DNA of 64,000 nucleotides, taken from the NCBI GenBank assembly GCA_025094145.1, contig JALLLS010000088.1, forward strand, positions 62,001-126,000, read 5' to 3'. This DNA is from Spinellus fusiger. Its lineage: Eukaryota > Mucoromycota > Mucoromycetes > Mucorales > Phycomycetaceae. The position numbers and the translations under genes were made by a program. Of the stretch, positions 21,619-31,956 are shown piece after piece; position 1 is the first letter of the stretch, and each line of letters begins with the position of its first letter. The notes below the pieces were generated by a model. That model was not told the origin of the DNA. It did no database searches and saw nothing but the letters and a program-made list of their open reading frames with translations.

Positions 21619-22847
21619 GAACAAGTAGAAGGAGACTACAGTGGCTGTGGATGGACAAGACCATGATTTGAACTCTGCACTCTACACTATTATAAAATAG
21701 TCGATTGTTACTCTTTACTATTCATCAGAATCATATAGCGTGTGTTATTCAATAGGAACTATGGATTTATTTATCAATAGAAACAGTATATTATTTATCA
21801 TTCTATTGATACACAACACTATGACTACTATAGACCTTGTTCTTTTTATTATAGGTGGTGAATCCGGACCTATTCAATGGATTCACAACAGCAGCACTGA
21901 ATTGCCAAAATACCAACCAACTTATCAACTATTGGAGGCAATCATTGAGACACAAAAGAAAAGAGTCACAATCCATGACTCTCTTTTTATTATTACATAA
22001 TCCATAGTCACTGAACAGTACATTGATTGGACAGTGTATGTCCGCAGATAATGACTCGCCTATCTTCTATTGGTTCAATAATTTAAATTTAGTACACCGA
22101 TAATTCGCAAAAAACTATATAAAGGGCTCCATACTTTGAACACTTTTTTTCTTTAGTGACCGTACTCTACAGGATCTGTATGCAGTACACAACCGTTCTA
22201 CGTTTTTTAAACTAGACACATTTATCAAGTTAGTAGATGAATACTAGCAGACCTTCTCTAGAGTGAAGTGTGCTGATCATCTCTCCTTCGGGATTGATTT
22301 TCAGCAGTTGATGATCTCGTCTGTTCATTATTCCAGAACATGACAAAGAAGAGACTGCTTTCTGATAACTTGCCTTTTTTAATCATTAAGAAAATGAAAA
22401 TAAAAACAAAAATATACACTGTGGCCTGATATTGTATAAATTCCTCAGTGATGTGATTGGAGAAGTATATTCTGTGGTGGGTGGGTGGTCATCACACTGC
22501 AAGCTAGTCACTTTTGCCTATGCGATAAGTAAACAAGTAGATGCTATTTTACATCTAGTACAGTCGATGGAATAGTCATTATAATAGATATTCACGGAGA
22601 CAAACAAGACACTTCTTCAGTTCCATCCTTAGAGTCGTATCTCAACAAATAAACGCACGCTCATGATGACTCTCGTTAGACCAACTCGGTCATCTCTCCA
22701 CACATTACTCTTTCTATTAAAACCAAAAGTCTATATCCCATCTACTTATACAGTCACACAACATTAGAAAGTATAGGGATTTATATCATTTTAAACACGA
22801 TTCTTCTTCTTTTTACCACAGAATCACATTCCATTAAGCAATCTCAA
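21619..22847. other. Intergenic before the transposon remnant
   Basis: No supported gene is present. A good TATA-like element (CTATATAAAGGG, near 22115) is followed by a T-run and a CTTTAG. The sequence after it is less AT-rich than its surroundings and includes short protein-like stretches without an ATG. A C/D-box-like segment at 22304-22370 is discussed as a finding. Confidence 0.35.
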
Positions 22848-23915
22848 ATGTCAAACGCAGAATCCTCAACTAGAAACTATAGAGTTTATAATAAGATTAA
22901 AGAAAGAGAGTGCTGGGGTGTTTATTGGCTTAGAATAGAAAATTACTCCATGGGTGCCATTTCAAAGGTCATTGGCATTAGCAAGACTACTGTACAAAAG
23001 ACCATTAGTAGAATAAAGACTAATGGTGCACCTCTACCAAGACCTAGTTCTGGTGCACCAAAAAAACTTAACGAGAGAGACCTCAGACGACTTGAGGCCA
23101 TTCTAAGAGGCAACCCATTTGCCTCCTATAACTTCATAAATTTTGAACTCAAGGCACATCAGAGAATCATCTGTAGAGCAATATTCATCAAATAAATACA
23201 TCAGATTGGGTTTGTTTCCTACTTTGCAGCACACAAACCAAGGTTATCTGAAGAAAATAGGAAGAAAAAGGCTTTGTTGGGCGAAGGAACGGGTCAATCA
23301 GACCTCTGAGGACTGGAGACGTGTTGTAAGGTCTGATGAGTCATGGTTTGAAGTAGAGAGTTACCAGAGAGGAGCCATAGTGATTCGAAAGATCGGAGAA
23401 ATATATAAAGCTACTCATAGTGTGCCTAAAACCAAATGAGGGAAAGGCAGACTAATGATCTGGAGCTGTTTCTCGACGGGTGGATCTGGGCCTTTGGTCT
23501 TTGTTGGTGGCACTGTAAATCAGGACGTATATGTCAACATTTTGGCAGGGAAACTTCTGCCATAGTTCATTGAGTTGAATGAGAAGGAGGACAGGGACTT
23601 TATATTCCAAGAAGAGGGTGCTAGCTGCCATACAGGTGGCTATACAGCATGGTGGAAAAGAGACACGTCAGATTAGGCATTTTGATGACTGGCTCACACA
23701 AATCCCTGACTTGAGCCCATTGAACATTTCTGGAGCTGTCTTGATAAGCTTATCGATAAAAAGAGAGCCAGTATTAATAATATCGATGAGATCAAGACAG
23801 CTTTAGAAGAAGCTTGGAGAAATATCCACGTTGATCTTGCCGAATGTTTAGTTGGCTCAATGGAGGATCGCTGCCAGGCAGTTATTGACGCCAAAGGTGG
23901 CCCAACAAAATATTA
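22848..23915 (+). mobile_element. Tc1/mariner-type transposase, inactivated
   Basis: The first frame (22848-23195) encodes an N-terminal helix-turn-helix region (YSMGAISKVIGISKTTVQK, then RPSSGAPKKLNERDLRRLE), typical of Tc1-like DNA binding. The rest is scattered over other frames: WRRVVRSDESWFEVES carries the first catalytic Asp, RLMIWSCFSTGGSGPLVF follows, then a degenerate CHTGGY region, and the WSCLDKLIDKK and AECLVGSMEDRCQAV segments near the end. At least two frameshifts and several stops interrupt it, and the second catalytic Asp position appears changed. I could not define terminal repeats. Confidence 0.85.
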
Positions 23916-24070
23916 ACTATATATATATTACTATAAACCATAGGTTAAACTAACTGTGTTGAATTTGAAGTCGTTAGTATGTGTTTTGAGGTCAAAGCCT
24001 ATTTATGCATAAAGCATGTTCTTTCTCAGAATTTCAAAAAAAAAATTGTACCCTTTCTAATGCTGTGTCA

Positions 24071-24786
24071 CTATATCTTATATACACTATTTTCGGAATG
24101 TATTCGCACACTTTATATTTCACTTTTTGCACAATTTCATAAGCTTTTTTTTTTGCACAAAGTATTCGAAATTTATCAATGAGGATTCTTACTTGAGCAT
24201 ATTTCAGATTTCAAAGAAGAATAGTGACAAAATCCCTTGAGTTCACTGATAAGAACATCACCATGCTTTAGTAATCCCTATATTTAAAGCCTCAATTTCC
24301 AAGAGCTTTTCTATTTTAAGCTTACTCTTCACAATGGGCCAAAATTGCTCAATGGGATTAAGCTCAGGAGAGTGTGATGGAAGAAATAAATATCCGTAGC
24401 CAGGACTTACAATAAGTCTACTAATTCTTTTAATGAAATTGTGCTTTCTTAAATGATAAGGCACACTTTTCTGTTATGAAGTTGTATATTTTTTAGTGGC
24501 CTTGGGTTTTGACTGTGATTTCTCAGGTGCTGTCAAGTCCAATCAAGTACTGTAGTCTATGATATTTTGAAGAAAACATTATTTAACTACACCCATCAAA
24601 ACGGGTTTATAATTTTCCGATTCATCTATAATATTTTCCTGTCCATCTTTATAATAGATTTGTAAGCTCATTGTTGAGGAGATAATATTTTGAAAAGTGT
24701 GCAAAAAATATTTATGAAATTATGCAAAAAGTAAAATATAAACTGTGCAAAAAATAAAATAAAATAGTGTAGTTATATAAGATATA
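24071..24786 (-). mobile_element. Second degenerate Tc1/mariner-type element with ~100-bp terminal inverted repeats
   Basis: The segment around 24071-24175 matches the reverse complement of 24684-24786 with mismatches and small indels. Shared motifs include TATATCTTATATA, CACTATTTT, TTTTTGCACA and AATTTCATAA. Between them, on the minus strand at 24258-24480, lies the C-terminal end of a transposase: YGYLFLPSHSPELNPIEQFW, which carries the usual SPxLNPIE catalytic motif, then PIVKSKLKIEKLLEIE. The N-terminal half is missing or unrecognisable, so the copy is non-autonomous. It lies directly beside the first transposase remnant. Confidence 0.75.
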
Positions 24787-25692
24787 AAGATATAAAGATA
24801 TATATTTAGAGAGAGAGAGTTGGTTGGTTGGTTGGTTGGATAGTTCACTTTGGGTTCCCAGTGAGTGACAGCTACAGTCTATATGGCCCATGGTATACAT
24901 CATCCACTTATATCATGCTAATAGAACTCATATCATAATATTCTTATGGATTGCAATTGATATTCTACTACCTTGTCTAACTCTTACTTTTCAGGCTATT
25001 ATTCTACACTACGAACATGTCAAGTTTATTAGGTTTGCACTGGAACATTTAAAACATTTGCTGACATTTGTTTGTTGGTTAGTTTTACTTTCACCAGACA
25101 CTTTAGGGTTTTTATATCTTTTTATATATCGATATAACTATTAAAAGGTCTCATATTTTACTCAATTAATGAACAGATGAAAAGGTACACATTGATAAAT
25201 ACATAAATACATAACAAACAATGATACACTGCTATAGAAATATAGATACGTAAAGATATTTCTTAGGATCTTTTGAAATGCAGTTGAAAGTCTAACTTTA
25301 AAATAATAACAGTGAATAGTATTAATAAGCCTATCGACGGATGAAACCTTCCGTTGTGATGTAGCTTTTTTGTTGTGTATCTCATGTAAACCAAAATAGT
25401 CTCACTTATAGATTCACGTGAAGATGATAAGCATAGACTATTTCTCACTATCGGCTAGGCAATCTATGAGCCCAATTCTTTCATTATTTATGCTTTCTGT
25501 AGGGTTGTGAATATATAGAATAGAATACAATAGAGTGTATATGAAAGTGTATGTTGAGTGAAGAGATGAGTTTATTAATATACTCATTGCTTGCTCTACT
25601 TTATAGCAATGACAGTAATAGTAATGACAGCAGTAACACGCTTGTACTCTCTTTTACAGTGTCTGTAATTGACAGTAACAGATAACAAGGAC
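24787..25692. other. Intergenic between the transposon remnant and the lipase gene
   Basis: A TATAAAGA run and a TTGG repeat (24820-24839) are visible. The remaining sequence is AT-rich without a gene I can support. Confidence 0.4.
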
Positions 25693-26913
25693 TTATTTAC
25701 TAGGAGCAATACGAGCCTTGATCCATTTCACATAGTGACTGAGTACATGATCACGGTCAGGCTTTAATTCTCTATGCACTATAAATAAGGTCGAGTCAGT
25801 CAATCTCTCTTTGTGTATGTGTTTGTGTATGTGCATCTATAATCACCAGCTTACATTCGTGGTACATTCCTTCCCAGCTCTTCATCTCCTTGTCTTTACT
25901 GGACACAACATCATACACTAGTTTTGTGGAATGGTAGCTGTTGATGGGATCAGCTGTACTATGAACTATGACAATAGGAACATCGATGTTCTTGCCCGTC
26001 TTTAACAAGGCCTTTCCATTGTCCAATAATTCAGACACTGCACATAGACCAGAAAGGTATAATTAACACAGATGGACTTTATCTCATCCAATCCACATGA
26101 CTCACATGTCTTCAATGTAGCATAGGAGTGATTAAGTGGGTCATTCTTGTAAGTCTCCATTTCCTCCTTATCTCGATTAATTCCATCCAAGTTAATACCA
26201 GCATCAATGGTAAAACTAGGTACGATCTTTGAAAGGGCTCTCAAAGGATACTCTTTGAAAGGACTGGGTGGGTCTACAAGAGTAACAAAAGGTGCAGAGG
26301 AAATCACACCATCAAGTAACTTCACACTGGAGTATTTGGTCTTTTGTGCAATTAAGTTTAGCACAAGGGCTCCTCCCTATAAAGTAAGAACAGTAAGCCA
26401 ACCACTCTCACCCACCCTAAAAAGAAGAAAAGAAAAAAAGAAAAGAAAAGAAAGAAATCCAGAGATTACAACATTACCATACTGTGGCCCATCAAGAACA
26501 AAGGAACATCAGGAGTTTTCATTTTCTCGAGAGTATCATTAATATCCCCCAATGCGGTAGAATAACTGCAAGATATCAGAGCACTGGTAGGAAGGTAGAG
26601 GGGTACCATTGCTTACCCTTGATTGTTACCAAAGTCCTTTGACTTTGCACCTGTTTCTCCCCATCCACGTTGGTCATAGGCAAAGCATTCAATGTCATTC
26701 TCAGCAAAAAGAGTCAACATTTCATTGTAACGTCCAATGTGTTCTCCAAAACCATGGATTAATCTGTTGCTGTTAATATACATTTATAAAGATGTTTCCA
26801 AGGACTTACAGTATTTGAGCCACTGGCTTATTGACTGGCTTCCATGTCTTTGTATAGATATCATGGTTGTCCTTTGTTTTTGCCCATGCAGTTACTACTT
26901 GTACCTGTGCCAT
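25693..26913 (-). CDS. YJU3: Monoacylglycerol lipase-like alpha/beta hydrolase
   Basis: Predicted to hydrolyse monoacylglycerols. Six exons (26913-26810, 26763-26617, 26565-26478, 26376-26106, 26037-25855, 25778-25693) total 879 nt, 292 residues. The order of motifs is that of the serine-hydrolase S33 / monoglyceride lipase family: oxyanion-hole LLIHGFGEHIGRYNEM, then FAYDQRGWGET. The nucleophile elbow GHSMGG is split by an intron after Met. The acid is in VIVHSTADPINSYHST and the catalytic His in MYHELHRELKPDRDHVL. No signal peptide is seen. Family membership is firm; the substrate is by homology only. Confidence 0.93.
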
Positions 26914-27379
26914 TTATATATTTAAATATAGAATTGAAAATGAATAAGCACAATGATAAATGAGAATGAAAATAAAAAGATTTGGATTATGCCAAGTCTG
27001 AGGGGGGTATTTATAGTATTATTATTTCTATAGTGGTTGGACTGTATTTGAACTCTTACGAGGCATTTAAAATTGAAAGGCGTAAGATGTGTCTTTCATG
27101 TGGAAATGTATTTACAAGTCTGCCCTTTTTTTTTCTTTCTTTTCCCACTTTCATTTGTTGTGTATCTCCGTTTTGATTTCCTTTTTTATATGTATTTGAA
27201 TGGTAAGACAGACTGAATAAAGAAATATATTTTATTTGTCTGTGCTCAAAGAAAAAAAAGAGAGAGAGAGATTGAGAGAAAAGAAGAAACACAGTGTCCC
27301 GGGAGAATAGGAAAAAGTCACATAATAAAACTAAGTCTTGCTGTGACTGGTAAAAAAGAGACACTTCCTGCTCTCTTCC
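26914..27379. other. Divergent intergenic region, lipase / INTS2-like gene
   Basis: AT-rich in the middle with an AG-rich run (27249-27290). No gene is visible. It presumably carries both promoters. Confidence 0.4.
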
Positions 27380-29076
27380 ATGGAACACGACACAGCCGAT
27401 ATACAACAAAAGTACTTTGACTATAAGAACTCAGTGCATAAAATAGGATTGGAAGCAGCCCAAGTAAACTACATCCGCAAGCCTATTGTTGAATTCACCT
27501 CCATTTCTTACCCTTTCTTTTCCAATATATTTTGAACAGACTCACTATAGAGCACTCACAGCAACATGGAGTCATGCCCATCCTTTCCAGTAAGAAGCAC
27601 AACAGCCAAAAACTCCATTGATAACTTTTATGGTAGGTTGCTACTCGAGTTTAGCTTTCTTCAGTCTATTGTTTACAAGCACCGACACCAGCCAGAGAAA
27701 GTAGGCAAAATAGCTGCCAGTTTTAGTTACTTGCTCTCCAACCAGCACTTTTTGCATGACGAAGCCTCTCTTATAATCACCACACTGGATTGGTTTGATG
27801 ATCTTGAGGATGAAGATACAAATGAGAGAATGGGGACTCTTCAGGTAAGTGGGTCGACTGTCTTCAGGCTTATCTCTACAAGCATGTTCTTGAGGGATGT
27901 GTTCATTTAGCCACTCGTTGTGAATTGATGCGCTGTATTGCCAAACACGATCCTCTGATATTTACGCAGGTAAACAACCTGATAAAACAAAGAAACAAAC
28001 AAAGAGAAAAGAAAAGAAACAGAGTCATTGAGTGTCCATAGGCCATTGATCATCTTCTCGAAAGTGCCCATTGCCTCAGTGCTCGCTATGCCATGTCATT
28101 AAGGTACCAGGAGGAGCAGGGGTTTGTTTATGCGTTAGTGAGATGATCTATACAATGGTAGAGGAAAACCCAAAGTATGCTGCCATTGTACGCTTTAAGC
28201 TCGTTGAAATGCAGCTACTGCCTGATCTTGTCACACGGTTAACAGTGTATTGTGAAGATGAGGTAGGTCCACCTTGCACAGCCACGGACCTGCATTACTG
28301 ACTGACTGACAATGAACAGGTAGACTTCTTCAACGGTCTCTTGTTTAAAATGCCATCTTGGTTCATTGCCCAATCCACCAATAGCCGACAGCATTTCACC
28401 GCGATCAAGCGCCGTGTGTTTGAAAAGATCCAGCGTTGTTCGGTACTATAGCAAGAGCAGAGGAGCAGCACTCACATTGTGAATAGGAGAATGTACAGAC
28501 GAATCAGGTGGAGTTGGCAATGGCCATCCGAGTCATGGCAGGCCTAGTAGGATTCTTTGGACTTCCACTCAGTGAGAATGAAGTGGATGTCTGTTTTTAT
28601 GTATTACGGGTCACTGAAATAGAAAGGTAGTTCGCCACAAGGGGGGTTGCACTGTAAGGAAACAGGGAAGGGGGTTAACATTGCTACAGACTCGTAAAAC
28701 TTCTTCTGAGCCTTGTTTTGATATCCTCAGTGACATTGAAAAGACAAGTAAGTGTGTTGACCCAATATCTGCTTATATCAACACATACTTATGGTGCTGT
28801 AGAGGGATCTTGTGGCAGTACTGACCCAACTCTTGCAGTCGGGTGTGTCCGAGATGCCGATGTTATTGATGGTGTACTTCAAGACAGATCAAATAGGCTC
28901 TATTGAGGGGATGGTTCGCTCTATATTAGAAATGCAGGTGCCTATACGTGAGTCTCCTTATGAGTCTCGTTTCCTGATCTATTTTCTCTTTTATAGCCAA
29001 ACTAGGGCTCTTTGAGATGCAAAAACTATGTGGCCATATCCATAACACCACCTTTTCATCAATAACTCATGCTTAG
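27380..29076 (+). CDS. INTS2: Integrator complex subunit 2-like protein, short form
   Basis: Eleven exons (27380-27463, 27540-27589, 27637-27844, 27868-27969, 28042-28103, 28139-28262, 28320-28442, 28487-28626, 28690-28747, 28803-28947, 28997-29076) total 1176 nt, 391 residues. The best resemblance is to the N-terminal half of Integrator subunit 2: FFNGLLFKMPSWFIAQS corresponds to its SGLLLG..VRTWF block, MAGLVGFFGLPLSENEV to the ALMGIAGLKPTEEE block, and EMPMLLMVYFKTDQIGSIE to the EMLLLVAMYFHSNQLSAI block. Integrator trims and terminates RNA polymerase II transcripts. The protein lacks the C-terminal two thirds of animal INTS2, because a TAG follows SSITHA. The intron at 27845-27867 is only 23 nt and the one at 28104-28138 only 35 nt. 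Gene model good, family call moderate. Confidence 0.7.
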
Positions 29077-29364
29077 GACACCTTGATCCTTTATTGTTAT
29101 TAGTGTCGAGTCATTCTCTATAAATGTTTTCACTTGTCTCCTTACTCCTGAAGGGACATGCACTCTTACGATGGACTAGAGAGAGAGAAGTAATTATTAG
29201 CCCAATGCAAGCAAGGGATTTGCAGTGTACACAGCATAAGTTAACATGTACAAGAAGGCTAAAGATAAAGAACTGCATGTATTCACTCCAAACAACTTGG
29301 TTATATAAATGTTGACTCGACAGATTTCTTGTGTGTCTCTTCTTTTCTCATTTTAAACCAAACC

Positions 29365-31202
29365 ATGCATAACCTTATAGCCTTGAGTTCTTTGAGTGAG
29401 CAGAAATGGCTCGAAATATCAAAGGGGACTTTTCTTGGATTCCATAGGAACTGGTAACTCTTCCCGTTGTTCTTGGAGTGTCTTTGGAGTGTTGATCCTG
29501 ATGCCCTCTTTCTATCTAGGGTGATATTCCGCTATCGTAAATACAACCCACAGATAGCGACGCTTTTCCCATTAGAACAAGGCAAGGGTGGTATCAAGTA
29601 AGTTAGCCCCACAGCCACCAAGAAGGATCTGACGCTAGCAGTGCTCTCAAGGACAGCATGGCGGTGAATGAAATACAATTTGCTATGTTACGGTACGACC
29701 GTCATCTGGTTACTCTTGCCTATGTGCCAAGTCATGTCAGGTAAAGTTGTTACTGTGTGTGTTGCTATGACAAGATCCCACCACTGATATTGTCTTTTTT
29801 TTTTTTTTAGTGACACACAAAAAGGTACACAGTCTTCCCCACCCCCACATGTATTGATTCCACATGGCAACGACTGACTGAATTCTTTGTTATTAGCCCA
29901 AGCAGCCATTCATGGCCACGCACTAGCACAGCTTTCAGAGGTAGTTGTAGTTGTAGTTGTAGTTGTACTTGTACTTGCACTTGCACTTGCACTTGCATTT
30001 GTAGTTATAACTCTAGGCGGCTACTTATCAGCCCACCACTGTAGAATCCATTATTAATACCCTTTAGGCTCACGGCCTTTTGCTGACCATGTCGCACATC
30101 AATGAACTGTCAGAAGTCAAGCTACGTCTCTACCTAAAACGACACAGCCCACTTGACTTTATGTCTCCTTCATCCTCCATTTCTTCGGCCTCTCTTCCTC
30201 GCACACCGCCTCTCTCCCCTCATGTCCATGCCACTGTCAAGTCACACTCACTCAATGATTTACAGGATTTCCAAAAGCGGCTGCTGTCAAAAAAACCAAC
30301 AGGAAACTCCCCCACAGCCTATTTACAGCCATCGTATGACCCAAAGAACAAAAATGCCATTGGAGTGACTGTTACCAAGAAACGCAGAGATTCCCCACAG
30401 AAACCGACACTTGCCACGCGCTCCCTTGATCATGGGCTTAGAACACCCGTGCCACTGTCCTATATACAGCCATCTCTTCCATCCCAAGTCCACCGAAGAG
30501 ACAAGAAGTCCAAAGGAACAGGAGAGACTTCTCTTCCCAGTAAAAAGACAGTCCGTACAAGGACAGCAGCATTGGCAGCAGTAAGTGCAACAGAAAGAAA
30601 AGAAGAACCAACACATCAAGAACCGGCCATTCTCCAAGATCAAGACAGCGGAGAAGAGGAGACTGAAAAGGTAAACAGTGGTTCCCCAATCCTGTGGATT
30701 TTGTGGCTCTATCAGTGCTTTATGGACTGAGTGGACTGTGTTTATGCCTTTAATTTGTAATGTGTAATGTGTAATTTGTAATGTGTAATGTGTAATTTGT
30801 AATGTGTAATTCTGTATCCTTGTATTCTAGATCCTTTTCTCCGGGTATTTGACTGTATTGACAGATGAATGCAGGGTAAGTGGAGTATTTAAACAGAGAA
30901 CAGCCTATTCATGGACACATTAGCTATGGAAAAGACGATATTTTGTTATTACCAACAAGACACTCTCCATTGCTGCAGATACTGCAAAGGTAGGCTGTAG
31001 GTCGGACTAAATTCCATTCTGACGTTATTAGACGCCTTTTTCCGTGCTTGATATGTCCATCACACGGTGTACAACTGATTACGAAGAAAGATTGATGCCT
31101 TATTCTTTTGAGGTATCTTGTGAAGATAGCACACTGTTGGCCTATACAGACAATGCACAAACAATGAAAGATGTATTGATAGCCTTTGGTGTCTATGCAT
31201 GA
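29365..31202 (+). CDS. ADF-H (cofilin-like) plus PH domain protein
   Basis: Nine exons (29365-29453, 29520-29597, 29657-29740, 29811-29824, 29898-29941, 30068-30670, 30831-30875, 30924-30989, 31032-31202) total 1194 nt, 397 residues. Residues about 1-125 resemble an actin-depolymerising-factor homology domain: WVIFRYRKYNPQIATLFPL, then MAVNEIQFAMLRYDRHLV, LAYVPSHVSDTQKAQAAIH and LLTMSHINELSEVKLRLYL. A Ser/Pro/Arg-rich disordered linker of about 180 residues follows. The C-terminal 95 residues look like a pleckstrin homology domain: SGYLTVLTDECRLWKRRYF, VITNKTLSIAADTAKTPFS and a final helix MKDVLIAFGVYA. The likely role is linking cortical actin to membrane lipids, which is inference. An alternative acceptor at 29651 would break the frame. 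Confidence 0.75.
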
Positions 31203-31956
31203 ATAAGTTAGCCCTTGAAGAATAAAAGAGAAGCTTACAGAGAAGAATTAGTACAAGTGATTCCATGACAGTACAAATGACAATGCATTAGTGTGGGCGG
31301 ATGATGGAGGTTATGAAGTGACTGGCGGGATATCTGATCGAGAGATTCATTGAGAGATTCATTGAGAGATTCATTGAGATAACTCCATTAAGGTAACTCT
31401 ATTGAGATAACTCCATTGAGAATTAGTTACAAGCAAGGGACATCGGGAATTATTAGGGGGGTTGAAGAAGGAGGTAAAGGAGGTGGCGATGTTCTCTTCT
31501 ATTTGTACTTTTATTGATAGTACTTATCAAATATATTATTACTGTTGTTGTTGTTGTTGTTGTTATATGTTATATGTTATATGTTATATGTTATGTTATA
31601 TGTTATATGTTATGTTATATGTTATATGTTATGTTATATGTTATATGTTATGTTATATGTTATGTTATATGTTATATGTTATATGTTATATGTTATTATT
31701 ATTATTATTCAGTGTACAAGGAATCCATACAGTATAAATAAGGGGTGGGGTGGGGAGATGGAAAAAAAAGAACAGTGTGCAAGTGTAAGGGTCAGAGAGG
31801 GGGAAATTAAAGCCAAAAACAACACAGCCATTCTTCCTCTTATTGCTGCCATTTGGGAATGCACAGTTTTGCTAGTGTATTATTCTCATGGCCACACTCT
31901 CTGCTTCCACTACACCCGAGACAACTCACTCGGCTATAATACCTTTGCCTCAACAC
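31203..31956. other. Intergenic before the ERT1-like gene
   Basis: It contains a GAGATTCATT tandem (31339-31377) and a long ATGTTAT repeat (listed separately). I see no gene. Confidence 0.4.
31545..31708 (+). repeat. TTG and ATGTTAT/ATGTT tandem repeat
   Basis: TTG triplets pass into about 130 bp of TATATGT/TATGT units, then TTA triplets. All three forward frames are open across it because the units lack in-frame stops. It is not coding. Confidence 0.9.
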
